DNA of 64,000 bases from Gordonia humi. GTDB taxonomy: Bacteria > Actinomycetota > Actinomycetes > Mycobacteriales > Mycobacteriaceae. The stretch is taken from the NCBI RefSeq assembly GCF_014197435.1, contig NZ_JACIFP010000003.1, forward strand, positions 1 through 64,000. The letters are read 5' to 3'. The translations under genes were made by a program, and so were the position numbers. Below are positions 44,263 to 53,741 of the stretch, one piece after another; position 1 is the stretch's first letter, and each line of letters starts with the position of its first letter. The notes under the pieces were generated by a model, which searched no databases, was not told the DNA's origin, and saw nothing but the letters and a program-made list of their open reading frames with translations.

Positions 44263-45654
44263 TCATCCGAGGAATGCCGGAACGGAGAGGACCGCGATGT
44301 AGTAGGCCATGCACTGCACACCTGCGTGCATTCCTATTGTCTTGTTGAGCAGTCCGCCGATCAGTCCGACGCTCAGTAGGACCAGAATGCCGTATGCTCC
44401 GCCTTCGTAGAGGGAGACGACGAGGACGAGGCCTACGAATGCGCCGATGACTGCTTCATGGCTGAGGTGGCGAGCGACCCATACTGCGGCGGGTCGCGCG
44501 TACCGCATCGTGAGCGGGAAGGCGATGGCACCCGCCGCGAGTACGCCGATCATCGCGAACACCAGGAACTCGGGGGCGGTGAGCAGACTGTGCAGATTGT
44601 GGAGGTCGACGCCATCGCCGCCGACGGTGTACACCGGGGGCGCATTGAAAAGCGGCGCTGCCGCTCCGGCAGCGATCGGGCTCAGCGGAAGGTCGATGGC
44701 CACCAACGGAATCAGTGTCTCCGCAAGATAGGTCGAGTCGGTTACTCCATTCCGGACCGCGATAGTCCGCGACAGCCGAACATAGGCTTGTTTGGCGCGC
44801 GCGCTGACGATCTCACCGACGAGAACAGCCATCGCGAGCGGGCTGACGAAGAACGTCAGGCTGGTGACTGCCGCCGACGACGCGGTGAGACCGGCCTCGC
44901 TGCGGGTCAGCGATCGGAATGGATTCAGCCGTGCGAGTGACCGGCCGCCGATCGCCGACGTGGGCTCGGGGGCGATGGTGAACACCGGACGAGACCTGGT
45001 CGGGAGTTTACTCCGAGTCAATGGCGAGATGAGGCCGACCAAGTCGACGACCATCGGCCCGACTGCGAGTCCGACGAAGAAACTGATCGACAGCGTCTTG
45101 TCGATCTGCTGATCGACAAATGAGTTGAGGCCGACAATCATCGCGGTCAGCGGCACCAATGCCAGGACCGACGCCCATCGGCCACGCGAGAGATACGCGA
45201 TGCCCACGGCAACAGCGGGGAAGACGTAGGGTATCGCCTCGCGTAGCGGATCGGAAACTTTGGCCAGGAGAGCAGCACAGAGTACTGCGATCGGAACCGC
45301 GAGTAGCGCGGCGAGAAATGCGGCGGAGATCATCTTGCGTAGGGCGACGTGCGGTACGCCGAGCGCCCGCAGATGGGCGGCTTCTTCCATCAGGGCGATC
45401 GCCATGGTGTCGCCGGGTATTCCGAGCAAGGTCGTCGGCACCGCGTGGGTCATATGTTTAGCGCACGCGCCGGCGATGAAGAATGCGAGAACACCTGATG
45501 GCGGTACCCCGAGGAGAACAACCGCTAATGTCAGCGGAGCGAGTGTCGCAGTCTCGTCAGTTCCTGAGATCAGCCCGAGTAGCGCGAAGATCACGGCCCC
45601 AGCGAGTCCGGCGAGGATCGCGGGAACGAGCGCGCTAATGATGTCGGCGATCAC
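44263..45654 (-). CDS. TctA-like tricarboxylate transporter permease
   Basis: 463 residues and about ten hydrophobic helices. The N-terminal repeat with ISGTDETATLAPLTLAVVLLG then VPTTLLGIPGDTMAIALMEEA matches the TctA permease of tripartite tricarboxylate transporters, whose signature is a G-x-P-G loop followed by an A-rich stretch; a second such repeat lies toward the C-terminus. Normally TctA works with a four-helix TctB and a periplasmic TctC. Here only a two-helix partner precedes it (4-base overlap), and no binding protein is present. A carboxylate uptake role is likely. The next gene is the interrupted lyase, 42 bases on. Confidence 0.75.
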   Translation of the reverse strand: MIADIISALVPAILAGLAGAVIFALLGLISGTDETATLAPLTLAVVLLGVPPSGVLAFFIAGACAKHMTHAVPTTLLGIPGDTMAIALMEEAAHLRALGVPHVALRKMISAAFLAALLAVPIAVLCAALLAKVSDPLREAIPYVFPAVAVGIAYLSRGRWASVLALVPLTAMIVGLNSFVDQQIDKTLSISFFVGLAVGPMVVDLVGLISPLTRSKLPTRSRPVFTIAPEPTSAIGGRSLARLNPFRSLTRSEAGLTASSAAVTSLTFFVSPLAMAVLVGEIVSARAKQAYVRLSRTIAVRNGVTDSTYLAETLIPLVAIDLPLSPIAAGAAAPLFNAPPVYTVGGDGVDLHNLHSLLTAPEFLVFAMIGVLAAGAIAFPLTMRYARPAAVWVARHLSHEAVIGAFVGLVLVVSLYEGGAYGILVLLSVGLIGGLLNKTIGMHAGVQCMAYYIAVLSVPAFLG

Positions 45655-46151
45655 CGTTCCGCCTCGCCCTCGGTGCCGTTGTCCGCCGGTTCTCGCTTCT
45701 GCGTGGCTTCAGCCTCGGCGAACAGGTCATACAGGCCCATCGCCTCGAGCTCAGCGCACTCGTCCGGTTTCAGTTCGTCCACCGAGCCGAGACCGTTCGG
45801 GGCTGAGCGAAGGGCGGCGATGGCCGCCTCCTGTTCAGTGGTCCCGATCGTTTCCTCGCGGAAGATCCGCACTGGCGGAAACAGTCGTGCGCACACCACT
45901 CCGACGCACAGGCAGGCACCGAGCCCGATGAGCATCGCGTACGTGCGTGCCAGCGACGTGTTCTCCATCACCGCGGTCAGGATCGCCTGACTCCCCAGAA
46001 ACGCCGGCACGGAGATGATGATCCCGAGCACGACTGCGAAGGCGACGTTGCGGCGATCGACGACGTCGCCCCAGACCTCGGCGAGGCGTGAATCGGCGTC
46101 GTGCACGCCCTGGTCGGCCGTCTCGTCGATGCGTCCGGTCATCACGGTCAC
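45651..46151 (-). CDS. two-helix membrane protein, TctB-position
   Basis: 166 residues, no recognised family. Two hydrophobic helices (NVAFAVVLGIIISVPAFLGS around residue 35 and YAMLIGLGACLCVGVVCARL around 70) are followed by a hydrophilic, Glu-rich tail. It overlaps the aldehyde dehydrogenase (GTGA) and the TctA-like permease (ATGA), so it is tightly coupled to the permease. It may be a small subunit taking the place of TctB, although TctB usually has four helices. Start GTG 46151; ATG four codons in is possible. Confidence 0.65.
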   Translation of the reverse strand: MTVMTGRIDETADQGVHDADSRLAEVWGDVVDRRNVAFAVVLGIIISVPAFLGSQAILTAVMENTSLARTYAMLIGLGACLCVGVVCARLFPPVRIFREETIGTTEQEAAIAALRSAPNGLGSVDELKPDECAELEAMGLYDLFAEAEATQKREPADNGTEGEAER

Positions 46152-47644
46152 CGCTTCGCGATGTCGATGAACAGGGTACGACTGCGGGTGTACTCGGTGA
46201 ACGCCTCGATACCCTTCTCACGTCCGTATCCGCTGTCGCGTGTCCCGCCGAACGGCAACTCCACCCCGCCGCCCGGCGCGTACCCGTTCACGAATGTCTG
46301 GCCCACGTCGAGGCTCCTCGCCACTCGTAGCGCACGGTCCACGTCACGGCTCCACACCGCTGCGGTGAGCCCGTAACGGGAGTCGAGAGCGGCTTCGACG
46401 GCCTCCTGTTCGCCATCGACAGAGGTGATCGCGAGAACAGGTCCGAACACCTCCTCGTGAAACAGCGTCGACGTCCGCGAGACGTTATCGAAGAGCATCG
46501 GGGCGACGAAAGAGCCTGCGGCGGGCACATCTGCGACTGTTGCCGCACTGACCGCACCCTCTGCTTCGGCCATAGCCGCGAGATCGCGAACGCGCGCTGC
46601 CTGAGACGCCGAGATGACCGGGCCGACCTCTGGATCAGTCAGTCCTAGACCCAGACTTGCCGATTCGAAGTACGGGCGAAGGGCGGCGACCACGTCGTCG
46701 TGTGCTCGCTGGTCGACGATGACCCGGGTTCCCGCGGTACAGGTCTGGCCGGCGTGAAGTAGCAGGGCGCGTGCGATCACCGGCACAGCCCGATCCAGAT
46801 CGGCGTCGTCGAACACAATGTGTGCGGACTTTCCGCCCAGCTCTAGCAGTACCGGTCGACCACGATCGGCACACGCGCGGGCCACCGCTCGACCGGTGCG
46901 GACCGATCCGGTGAACGACACGTGGTCCACCTCGGTGTGCCCGGTCAGTGCCGCTCCTGCGTTCGCGCCGCCGGGAACGACGTTAAACACACCGTCGGGG
47001 ATCCCCGCGACGGTAGCCAGACGTGCATAACACAGAGCAACCAACGGTGCCTCGTCGGCGGGCTTCACAACGGCTGCGTTTCCGACAGCGAGCGACGCGG
47101 CCACCGACCTTGCCGTGATCTGGGCGGGGTAGTTCCACGGCACGATGTGCCCGGTGACCCCGTGGGGCACGCGCTCGACCACGGCGAGCGAACCGTCGCC
47201 GAGGGGGATGCTGTCGCCGAGGAAACCCTCGACCGCGCCGCCATAGAACTCGAAATATCGTGCCGCTGCGGCGATATCGGATCGCCCCTGGGTGATCGGT
47301 TTGCCGGTGTCGCGCGTCTCGAGCCGAGCGAGGACATCAGCGTGTTCGCGGACGAGGTCGGCGAGTCTACGCAACCGGCGGCCCCGTTCCGCCGGGGCGA
47401 GTGCCGCCCATGTGGGAGCCGACGCGCGCGCGGTGTGAACCGCTTGGTCGATCTCCTCTGTGGCAGCGGTGCCGACTCGAGCGAGCGGAGCCCCGGTGGC
47501 CGGGTCCAGGTCGGTAGACCATTCCCTCGGTTCGACGGTGCGGCCGCCGATCTCCAATCCGAACTCGCCGGGCAACGGCACACTGTGGTCGGCCAATGCT
47601 CCTGCAAGGCCGGCGAGGAAGGCCGATACGGAATGGTCAGTCAT
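46148..47644 (-). CDS. NAD(P)-dependent aldehyde dehydrogenase
   Basis: 498 residues, full length for the superfamily. PWNYPAQI (Asn and cofactor region), FTGSVRTGRAVA, the general base in LELGGKSAHIV and the catalytic Cys in HAGQTCTAGTR, followed by EVFGPVLAI near residue 395 are all present. It oxidises an aldehyde to an acid; in this operon it follows an alcohol dehydrogenase and precedes a transporter. The closest group by eye is betaine/aromatic aldehyde dehydrogenases. Its stop overlaps the next gene by 4 bases. Confidence 0.95.
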   Translation of the reverse strand: MTDHSVSAFLAGLAGALADHSVPLPGEFGLEIGGRTVEPREWSTDLDPATGAPLARVGTAATEEIDQAVHTARASAPTWAALAPAERGRRLRRLADLVREHADVLARLETRDTGKPITQGRSDIAAAARYFEFYGGAVEGFLGDSIPLGDGSLAVVERVPHGVTGHIVPWNYPAQITARSVAASLAVGNAAVVKPADEAPLVALCYARLATVAGIPDGVFNVVPGGANAGAALTGHTEVDHVSFTGSVRTGRAVARACADRGRPVLLELGGKSAHIVFDDADLDRAVPVIARALLLHAGQTCTAGTRVIVDQRAHDDVVAALRPYFESASLGLGLTDPEVGPVISASQAARVRDLAAMAEAEGAVSAATVADVPAAGSFVAPMLFDNVSRTSTLFHEEVFGPVLAITSVDGEQEAVEAALDSRYGLTAAVWSRDVDRALRVARSLDVGQTFVNGYAPGGGVELPFGGTRDSGYGREKGIEAFTEYTRSRTLFIDIAKR

Positions 47645-47708
47645 GAGTTCTCCTTAAGTTTCCTGTCTGTGCGTCTGGGGTAGCCGTGGGGCGTCATGGA
47701 TGTGCCGA

Positions 47709-48818
47709 CTACGGCCGGATGACCGGCTTGATCTCGTCCATCCGTCGCATCGCCGCCATCGCATCCGCAACCTGGTCGAGTCGATAGCTCCGGCCGAGGA
47801 GACGGTCCCAATCGAAACGGTTCTGATAGCGGTCAAGGAACCTCAGCGCGGTGTCATAGTCGCCGATACGGCCGCTCATCGACCCGACGAGGGTGACTCC
47901 ACGGGTAACGATGGTGGCGACATCCACCGGTTGGGCCGCGCCGCCGAGGGTCCCCATCACCACATACCGGCCGCCGCGCGCCATCATCTGGACGCCTTCG
48001 GCAACCACTCCTGGGACTCCGGCCAGTTCGAAGGCGATCGAGGCGCCGCGCTCAGTGATCGACCTGACCGCGTCGACGCGGGCCTTCGGCGGTTCGGCCG
48101 GATCGACGACGACGGTGTGGGTGGCGCCCCATTCGCGGGCGAGCTCAAGACGGTCGGCGGGACCGCCGACGACGACCAGCTTCCGTGGATCGCGCAGCGA
48201 GAGCATCGCGGTTGCGAAGAGCCCGAGTGGTCCAGCTCCTTGCACGACCACGGTGTCATCGTGGCCGATCGGTCCGGCTACCTGGAGCGAGCGGACCACG
48301 GTGCGCAGTGCGCAACTGCCTGCGGCCGCCCAGTCCGACTGCACGCCGTCGGGAACTCGGATCCGACCCGCCGCCGGACGTACTATCGCGTGATCGGCAA
48401 ACGTTCCGGTGAAATGCGGAGGTGCGGCGCAACTGGTCAGGTAGGCGATATACCGGTCGGCGCAGAGGAGCTCGTCGCCGAGCACGGTGCATTCATAGCA
48501 GTGGCCACAGGAGATATGGGACCAGACAACGCGGTCGCCGACTGCGACCGACTGGCCGACACTGTCCACCTCGGCACCCGCGCCGATCTCGACCACTCGG
48601 CCCGCCATCTCATGGCCTAGAATCATCGGCGGCTCGACCGGCAGCGCGAGATGTCCTTGCCAGGCGTGCACGTCCGAGCCGCACACAGTGGCGGCCTCGA
48701 TCTCGACGATCAGTCCGCCCGGTTCGGCGGACGGTAGGTCGAACTCGCGCACGACGAAGTCCGCGCCATGTTCGACCATGACGGCCGCACGTCCCAGAGT
48801 CCTCGACATCTGAGTCAC
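47709..48818 (-). CDS. zinc-dependent alcohol dehydrogenase (MDR)
   Basis: 369 residues. Catalytic zinc ligands: Cys in VCGSDVHAW and the GHE of ILGHEMAGRVVE; structural zinc from four Cys in SCGHCYECTVLGDELLC. The Rossmann motif is QGAGPLGLFATAML. It oxidises an alcohol with NAD(P). It overlaps the CoA-transferase by 4 bases and is followed by aldehyde dehydrogenase after a 64-base gap. Confidence 0.93.
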   Translation of the reverse strand: MTQMSRTLGRAAVMVEHGADFVVREFDLPSAEPGGLIVEIEAATVCGSDVHAWQGHLALPVEPPMILGHEMAGRVVEIGAGAEVDSVGQSVAVGDRVVWSHISCGHCYECTVLGDELLCADRYIAYLTSCAAPPHFTGTFADHAIVRPAAGRIRVPDGVQSDWAAAGSCALRTVVRSLQVAGPIGHDDTVVVQGAGPLGLFATAMLSLRDPRKLVVVGGPADRLELAREWGATHTVVVDPAEPPKARVDAVRSITERGASIAFELAGVPGVVAEGVQMMARGGRYVVMGTLGGAAQPVDVATIVTRGVTLVGSMSGRIGDYDTALRFLDRYQNRFDWDRLLGRSYRLDQVADAMAAMRRMDEIKPVIRP

Positions 48819-49987
48819 CCCTTTCGGTTCTGAGCCGCTGCACTCGCGCAGTCGGCCCCTCGGTTCAGTTCAGCGAACACCTCAGCCGTATGTTCGCCGA
48901 GCTGGGGAGCACGCCAGAGCGGCCGGGTGTCACTGCCCGACAGCGGGGATCGGCTGAACGGAATGCCGTCGTGGTGTTCGAAGAGCGACAAGGCCAGCGC
49001 CTGTTCGCCACTGGCAGTGTCGGCTGCCGAGGCCACCTCGGCGACGAGTACCCCGTGATCGCGCAACACGGTCACCACGTCGCCGGCGCAGCGATGGCTG
49101 ATAGACCGGTGAATCACGGTCTCGACGTCGGTGCGAGCGTTGATTCGGCCGGCATTCGTCGACCAGGCGGCGTCGATCTCGGCCGGGTCGATGCCGAGAC
49201 CTCCGACGAGCCGGGTGAACATCGCGTCATTGGTGGCCCCGAGCACAACGAAGCCGTCCACTACTTCGAAGGCCCGGTAGGGCACGATCGTCGGATGGCC
49301 ACTGCCCCACCGATCGGGCGTCGTTCCGTCGGCGGCCGAGCCCGCGATGAGAGTGCCGAGGGAACTGACCGCCGTGGCAAAGAGTGATGTGTCCACCCGG
49401 CGTCCCACCCCGGTACGGGCGCGCTCGGCCAGGGCCGCGCACACGCCGGTCGACAGGGCCAGACCGGTTGCGATGTCGACCATCGCGACGCCGAACCGGA
49501 CCGGGGCCGCGCCGGGCATACCGGTGACGTCCATCAAGCCGGACTCCGCCTCAACGATGACTTCGGTGCCGGCGGCGTCAGCTAGCGGGCCAGATGTACC
49601 GAAGCCGGTGATAGATCCGTAGATCAGACCAGGGAACGCGGCCATCATCTCGTCGGCACCGATGCCCAGGCGGTCAGCGACACCTGGCCGGAAGTTCTCG
49701 ACCAGAACGTCGGCTGTCGATACCAGTTGCCGTGCGGCCAGCCGCCCCTCACTCGACCCCAAGTCCAGCGTCACACTTCGTTTTCCCCGGTTCACCGCGG
49801 CGAAGTAGGCGCTCGATCCGTTCACCGACGCCGGCCCCCAGGCTCGGGTCTCGTCGCCAACAGCAGGCATCTCCACCTTGATGACGTCGGCTCCGAGTTC
49901 AGCGAGAGTCATCGTCGCGTAAGGTCCTGACAACACTCTGGTGAAATCAATGACACGCACGCCACTCAGCGGCTCAAATCTTGACAC
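48815..49987 (-). CDS. family III CoA-transferase (CaiB/BaiF)
   Basis: 390 residues with the family layout: LSGVRVIDFTRVLSGPYAT start, ELGADVIKVE, VNRGKRSVTLDL, VENFRPGVADRLG and the catalytic-region Asp in VAMVDIATGLAL. It moves CoA from a donor acyl-CoA to a carboxylate. It is the first gene of the operon, so CoA activation of the acid made by the two dehydrogenases, followed by lyase cleavage, is the likely job. Divergent from the LysR gene. Confidence 0.93.
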   Translation of the reverse strand: MSRFEPLSGVRVIDFTRVLSGPYATMTLAELGADVIKVEMPAVGDETRAWGPASVNGSSAYFAAVNRGKRSVTLDLGSSEGRLAARQLVSTADVLVENFRPGVADRLGIGADEMMAAFPGLIYGSITGFGTSGPLADAAGTEVIVEAESGLMDVTGMPGAAPVRFGVAMVDIATGLALSTGVCAALAERARTGVGRRVDTSLFATAVSSLGTLIAGSAADGTTPDRWGSGHPTIVPYRAFEVVDGFVVLGATNDAMFTRLVGGLGIDPAEIDAAWSTNAGRINARTDVETVIHRSISHRCAGDVVTVLRDHGVLVAEVASAADTASGEQALALSLFEHHDGIPFSRSPLSGSDTRPLWRAPQLGEHTAEVFAELNRGADCASAAAQNRKG

Positions 49988-50112
49988 CTCAGGTTCCTCG
50001 CCTTCTCTTCATACTCCTTGACCCGAGACCAGTGAGTCATCCAGCGCAGCTCACGATTAGTGAACCGCATCACTCAGGTTCGAGGGCTAGACAACATTCT
50101 AGGAAGATATAA

Positions 50113-50138
50113 ATGCATCCACTGCGCAAGAAATGCAT
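50113..50138. promoter_or_regulatory. paired ATGCAT sites in LysR/operon divergent promoter
   Basis: AAATGCATC occurs twice (50111-50119 and 50131-50139), each holding the palindrome ATGCAT, 14 bases apart between the palindromes. The 170-base gap lies between the CoA-transferase start and the LysR start. The pattern suits binding by a LysR-type regulator dimer; a TATA-rich segment (AGATATAAAT) flanks it. Confidence 0.55.
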
Positions 50139-50157
50139 CGATTAATATCAGTGACTC

Positions 50158-51087
50158 ATGAATAGTTTGGAGTCACGAGTCAGCCTGCGAGACTTGGAGT
50201 TAGTGGCGGCAGTGGCTGCGTGTCGCAGCTTCACCGACGCCGCCATCATGTGTCACATGTCTCAGAGCAGCCTCAGCCGAGCAGTCAATCGCACCGAGCA
50301 CCGACTCGGCGTCCGACTATTCGAACGCACAACACGGTCGGTCACTCCGACCCCCTCGGGTGCGGAACTAATCAGACTCGGACGCCGCGTCCTAGAGGGT
50401 CACCGGTCTGCGATGCGGGAGTTCGAGCTGTTTCGCGACGGGATGGGCGGAACCGTGCGGATCGCCGCGATCCCATCCGCCGCGGCCGTTCTCCTTCCTC
50501 TGCTCGTGCGGGAGGCCAATGAACGGTATCCGGGAATCCGAATCGAGATCATGGATTCCCTCGCCCAGGTGGCTCTAGCAGGGCTCCTGAATGGCGATGT
50601 TGACATCGCCATCACCACATCCAGCAACCTTCCCGACTCCGTGCTCTACACCGAGCTACTCGAAGACAGATTCGCCGTCATACATTGCAGCGACCACCCG
50701 TTCACCACACAAAAGCAGGTGACCTGGGCCGAGCTCGCTCGCGAATCACTAGTTATGTTCGACGGCAACAGCAGCATCCGGACACTAACCGACGCGGCAC
50801 TGACCGAAATCGGCGCATCGGCGGATATAACTGCTGAAGCGAGTAGCATCCCCGTCATCGCCGGTTTCGTCTCCGCCGGCATCGGCGTCGCCGCCGTCCC
50901 CGGACTTGTCACCCCACTGATGATGGCTCCGGGCATCCACTCAACCCCACTAGGCACGCCCGCCGTTGTGCGCCACGTCGGTATCGCGCAGATTCTCGGG
51001 CGATCGGAGTCCCCCGCATGCACTCAGATCGTGGCTCTGCTCCGTGAGATCACCACCACCAACACCGCACACCCAATTCAGGACTGA
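50158..51087 (+). CDS. LysR-family transcriptional regulator
   Basis: 309 residues. LysR helix-turn-helix: LRDLELVAAVAACRSFTDAA, SQSSLSRAVNRTEHRLGVRLF and ERTTRSVTPTPSGAELI (about residues 10-70); the effector domain follows with VRIAAIPSAAAVLLP and GDVDIAI. It is divergent from the CoA-transferase operon, so it likely controls that operon and itself, with a pathway acid or CoA ester as inducer (inference). An IS256-type element begins about 60 bases after its stop. Confidence 0.94.
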   Translation: MNSLESRVSLRDLELVAAVAACRSFTDAAIMCHMSQSSLSRAVNRTEHRLGVRLFERTTRSVTPTPSGAELIRLGRRVLEGHRSAMREFELFRDGMGGTVRIAAIPSAAAVLLPLLVREANERYPGIRIEIMDSLAQVALAGLLNGDVDIAITTSSNLPDSVLYTELLEDRFAVIHCSDHPFTTQKQVTWAELARESLVMFDGNSSIRTLTDAALTEIGASADITAEASSIPVIAGFVSAGIGVAAVPGLVTPLMMAPGIHSTPLGTPAVVRHVGIAQILGRSESPACTQIVALLREITTTNTAHPIQD

Positions 51088-51148
51088 AAGAACTGCGGAA
51101 CCGATAGAGGCATCACATCGGGGACCAACCGAGGCACGAACTCGCGCG

Positions 51149-52532
51149 GGGGTCTGTCCGATAAACGGTGTGTGAGGTCCGGCAGTCTTCATCAGTGGGT
51201 GGTTCTTTCGAACCGTCCGGCGAAGGTGATCGCGAACGCGTTCAGTGCGGGCTTCCACCTGATCACCCAGCGTGCCCTGCCCCCCGCCGGTCGGGGCAAG
51301 CGACCTCGTCACGAGATACAGGCATTTCAGCGCGGCGGCCTCGTTGGGGAAGTGTCCACGGGCACGGACGGCTCGCCGGTAACGGGCGTTGATCGACTCG
51401 ATCGCGTTGGTCGCGGGAGATCACCCGGCGGATCTCGATCTCGACGTCGTACTCAAGGAACGGCACGAACTCCGCCCAACTGTTGCGCCAGAGCTGCACG
51501 ATCGCGGGATACCGGTCGCCCCACTCGGCGAACCGGTCTTTCGCCGCAGCCTCGGACGGGGCCGTGCAACCGGCTTGATCGCCTTCACGATTGCGTCCCG
51601 ATGCTGCCGGCCAGCGTAACGGAAGCTGTTACGAATGAGGTGCACGATGCACTGCTGCACAACCGTCTGCTCCCACGTGGTGTTGATCGCCTCGGAGAGT
51701 CCCTTCAGCCCGTCGCGGACTGCGATCAGGACGTCCTCGACACCGCGGTTCTTCAACTCGGTGAACACCTGCAACCAGAACCTCGCGCCCTCCGCCCCCT
51801 CACCGGCCCAGATCCCCAGGATCTCGCGTTCCCCGTTCACGGTCACACCCATGACGACGTAGAACGCCGTGTTGCGGACCTGCCCATCACGAACCCTCAC
51901 CACGATCGCATCGACAAAGATCACCGGATAGATCAGATCCAACAGGCGGGAAGACCATTCGGCGAGCTCGCCCGTGGCTTTCTCCGTGATCCTGCTGATC
52001 GTGTCCTTGGAGACCTTCGCCCATAGACCTCGTCGAAGTGCGCGGCGATCTCCCCGGTCGTCAACCCCCGAGCGGTCAATGACAGCACGATCTGATCGAC
52101 ACCGTCCAGCCGTCACTTACGCTTGGGGACGATGACCGGCTCGAACGACCCGTCCCGGTCCCTGGGCACCTCGATCTCGACCGGGCCGATCTCCGTCAGC
52201 ACAGTCTTCGTCTGGGTCCCGTTGCGCATGTTCTCGCCGATCGGGGTGCCGCCGTGGTCGTGACCGAGATGCTCGGTCAGTTCCGCTTCCAGCGCGGTCT
52301 CGAGCACGTTCTTCGTGAGTTGGCTGAGCAGGCCGCCCGGCCCGGTCAGGCTTACGCCCTGTTCTCGTGCTTGCGCGAGCAGACGTTCTGCGAGTTCTTT
52401 CTGATCGATGATCTCTCCGGTCACGGGATCAATCATCATCTCCTCGTCAACGACGACATCGGTCGTGTCAGACACGGCCATCTCCTTTCGGATCAGGCCG
52501 GATCCTCACACACCGTTTTTCGTACAGTCCCC
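51149..52532 (-). mobile_element. IS256-family element, decayed
   Basis: Imperfect inverted ends GTCTGTCCGATAAACGGTGT near 51151 and GACTGTACGAAAAACGGTGT (reverse complement) near 52531 bound a frameshifted IS256-type transposase. Edges are uncertain by one or two bases because of flanking G/C runs. Confidence 0.8.
51263..52481 (-). pseudogene. IS256-family transposase with frameshifts
   Basis: The N-terminal part (52113-52481) has the mutator-type start ELTEHLGHDHGG and EIEVPRDRDGSFEP; it breaks at a stop near 52113. The middle part (from 52116) reads PVIFVDAIVVRVRDGQVRN (first Asp), GIWAGEGAEGARFW and LIAVRDGLKGLSEAI (second Asp). Another break near 51540 sends the final portion (QLWRNSWAEFVPFLEYD) into a third frame. 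At least two disruptions: inactive. Confidence 0.88.
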
Positions 52533-52654
52533 AACCAGGGCCGCCACATGCAGTCGCACCGCTCGTCAACGGCTCACATGCTCCCGCGGCTGACCGGGGC
52601 GCGGAAACCCGCGTCGTAACCTCATGTGCGAATGAAACCGCTCTGGAAGGTGTC

Positions 52655-53173
52655 GTGGTGATTGGGTTTGTCGACGAGTCGAAAGTCAAGGGACTGTTAG
52701 TGGCGTGCACGGTCGTCAACCCGGCAGACCTTGCCGCGACCCGCCGCGCGCTCAACGACCTGCGCATGAAGGGGCAGCGTCGCATCCACTTCACCAAGGA
52801 GTCGGACTCTCGTCGACGTGCGATCTGCTCGATGCTGTGCACACTCGACGTTGAGGTAACGATCTACAAGGCGCGCGATCGCGACCCACGCGTTGCCCGC
52901 GCGGCCGCGCTGGCTGCTGTCGTCGCCGACCTCGCCGCCGCCAACGCCACGCAACTCATCATCGAACGTGATGATCCCGCCGCCGCCGCCGACCGGGCAA
53001 CGCTCTACCGTGCCGTGCATGATCACGGAGTACCGAATCTGTCCTACGATCTACGACGCCCGCACGAAGAACCCGGACTGTGGATCTCCGACGCCGTTGC
53101 CTGGTGTTACACGAAGGACCGGCAATGGCGCGGCCGCGTTCAGCCACTGATCAAAGCTGTGCGTGAGGTGTAG
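52655..53173 (+). CDS. DUF3800-like small protein
   Basis: 172 residues from GTG 52655 (GGAAGG upstream). VIGFVDESKVKG carries the DE(S) motif in the DUF3800 position; RRIHFTKESDSRR and LIIERDDPAAA correspond to the middle acidic strands, and PGLWISDAVAWCYTKD fits the final Asp-bearing helix. It looks like a shorter, divergent DUF3800 relative, the third such protein here. It stands at the start of the transfer-gene block, facing the other way. Confidence 0.6.
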   Translation: MVIGFVDESKVKGLLVACTVVNPADLAATRRALNDLRMKGQRRIHFTKESDSRRRAICSMLCTLDVEVTIYKARDRDPRVARAAALAAVVADLAAANATQLIIERDDPAAAADRATLYRAVHDHGVPNLSYDLRRPHEEPGLWISDAVAWCYTKDRQWRGRVQPLIKAVREV

Positions 53174-53495
53174 ACGACTGGTCCAGAATGCGCGAAACCC
53201 GGCTCACCAACCGTCCGGATGGCTGCCGGGTCACTTCCCGAAGGCTACTGCCTGGGCACCAACATCATAGCGCCCACTCGGGGACTTGTTCAACAGTGCA
53301 CAAGTGGTGACGGCAGGAGGAAGGCGTGCCGGGCATACGGTCGCTGTTCCGGGCGGGGAACAACAGTGACCGTCGGCCCGGGGCCGTTCCTCCTGCCGTC
53401 GGGGAGCGGCTGCCCTCTGGGGCACCCGAACCCTTCCGGGTCCGGCAGAGGGAAACCGCTGGTCTGAGATGGCGCGACTGACCGCGCCGCCGCGA
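53174..53495. other. gene-free hairpin-rich gap
   Basis: About 320 bases without a supported gene. Small inverted repeats occur, for example TGTTCC/GGAACA (53345-53350 and 53357-53362) and CCCTCTG/CAGAGGG near 53412-53455. This region lies between convergent genes, so it may hold terminators for both. Confidence 0.4.
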
Positions 53496-53741
53496 TCAGG
53501 TCAGGTCACTGCGCTGCTCGCGCTGCGCGGAGGGGAGATAATGCAGGTCTCCGCCGGGCAGCCGACGTATGTCGGCTCGTCGCCGGAGTGCGTTCCAGCG
53601 GCGGCGGTCAGATCGCAGCCGCACGAGCGCCACCATCAACACCATGACGCAGAGCGCGACGATCACCGCCAACGCCCCTAGGTCGAAGAACGGCGTCCAA
53701 TCGGTTCCGATGCTTGGATTGACCTGCATCTGGCCGGTCAT
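53496..53741 (-). CDS. small single-pass membrane protein
   Basis: 81 residues. One strong hydrophobic helix (ALAVIVALCVMVLMVALVRL, about 24-43) followed by a basic stretch RLRSDRRRWNALRRR, so the C-terminus is probably cytoplasmic. AGGAGG lies 7 bases before ATG 53741, an unusually good ribosome site. It follows the 53835 gene on the same strand after 93 bases and belongs with transfer-region genes; no family recognised. Confidence 0.7.
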   Translation of the reverse strand: MTGQMQVNPSIGTDWTPFFDLGALAVIVALCVMVLMVALVRLRSDRRRWNALRRRADIRRLPGGDLHYLPSAQREQRSDLT

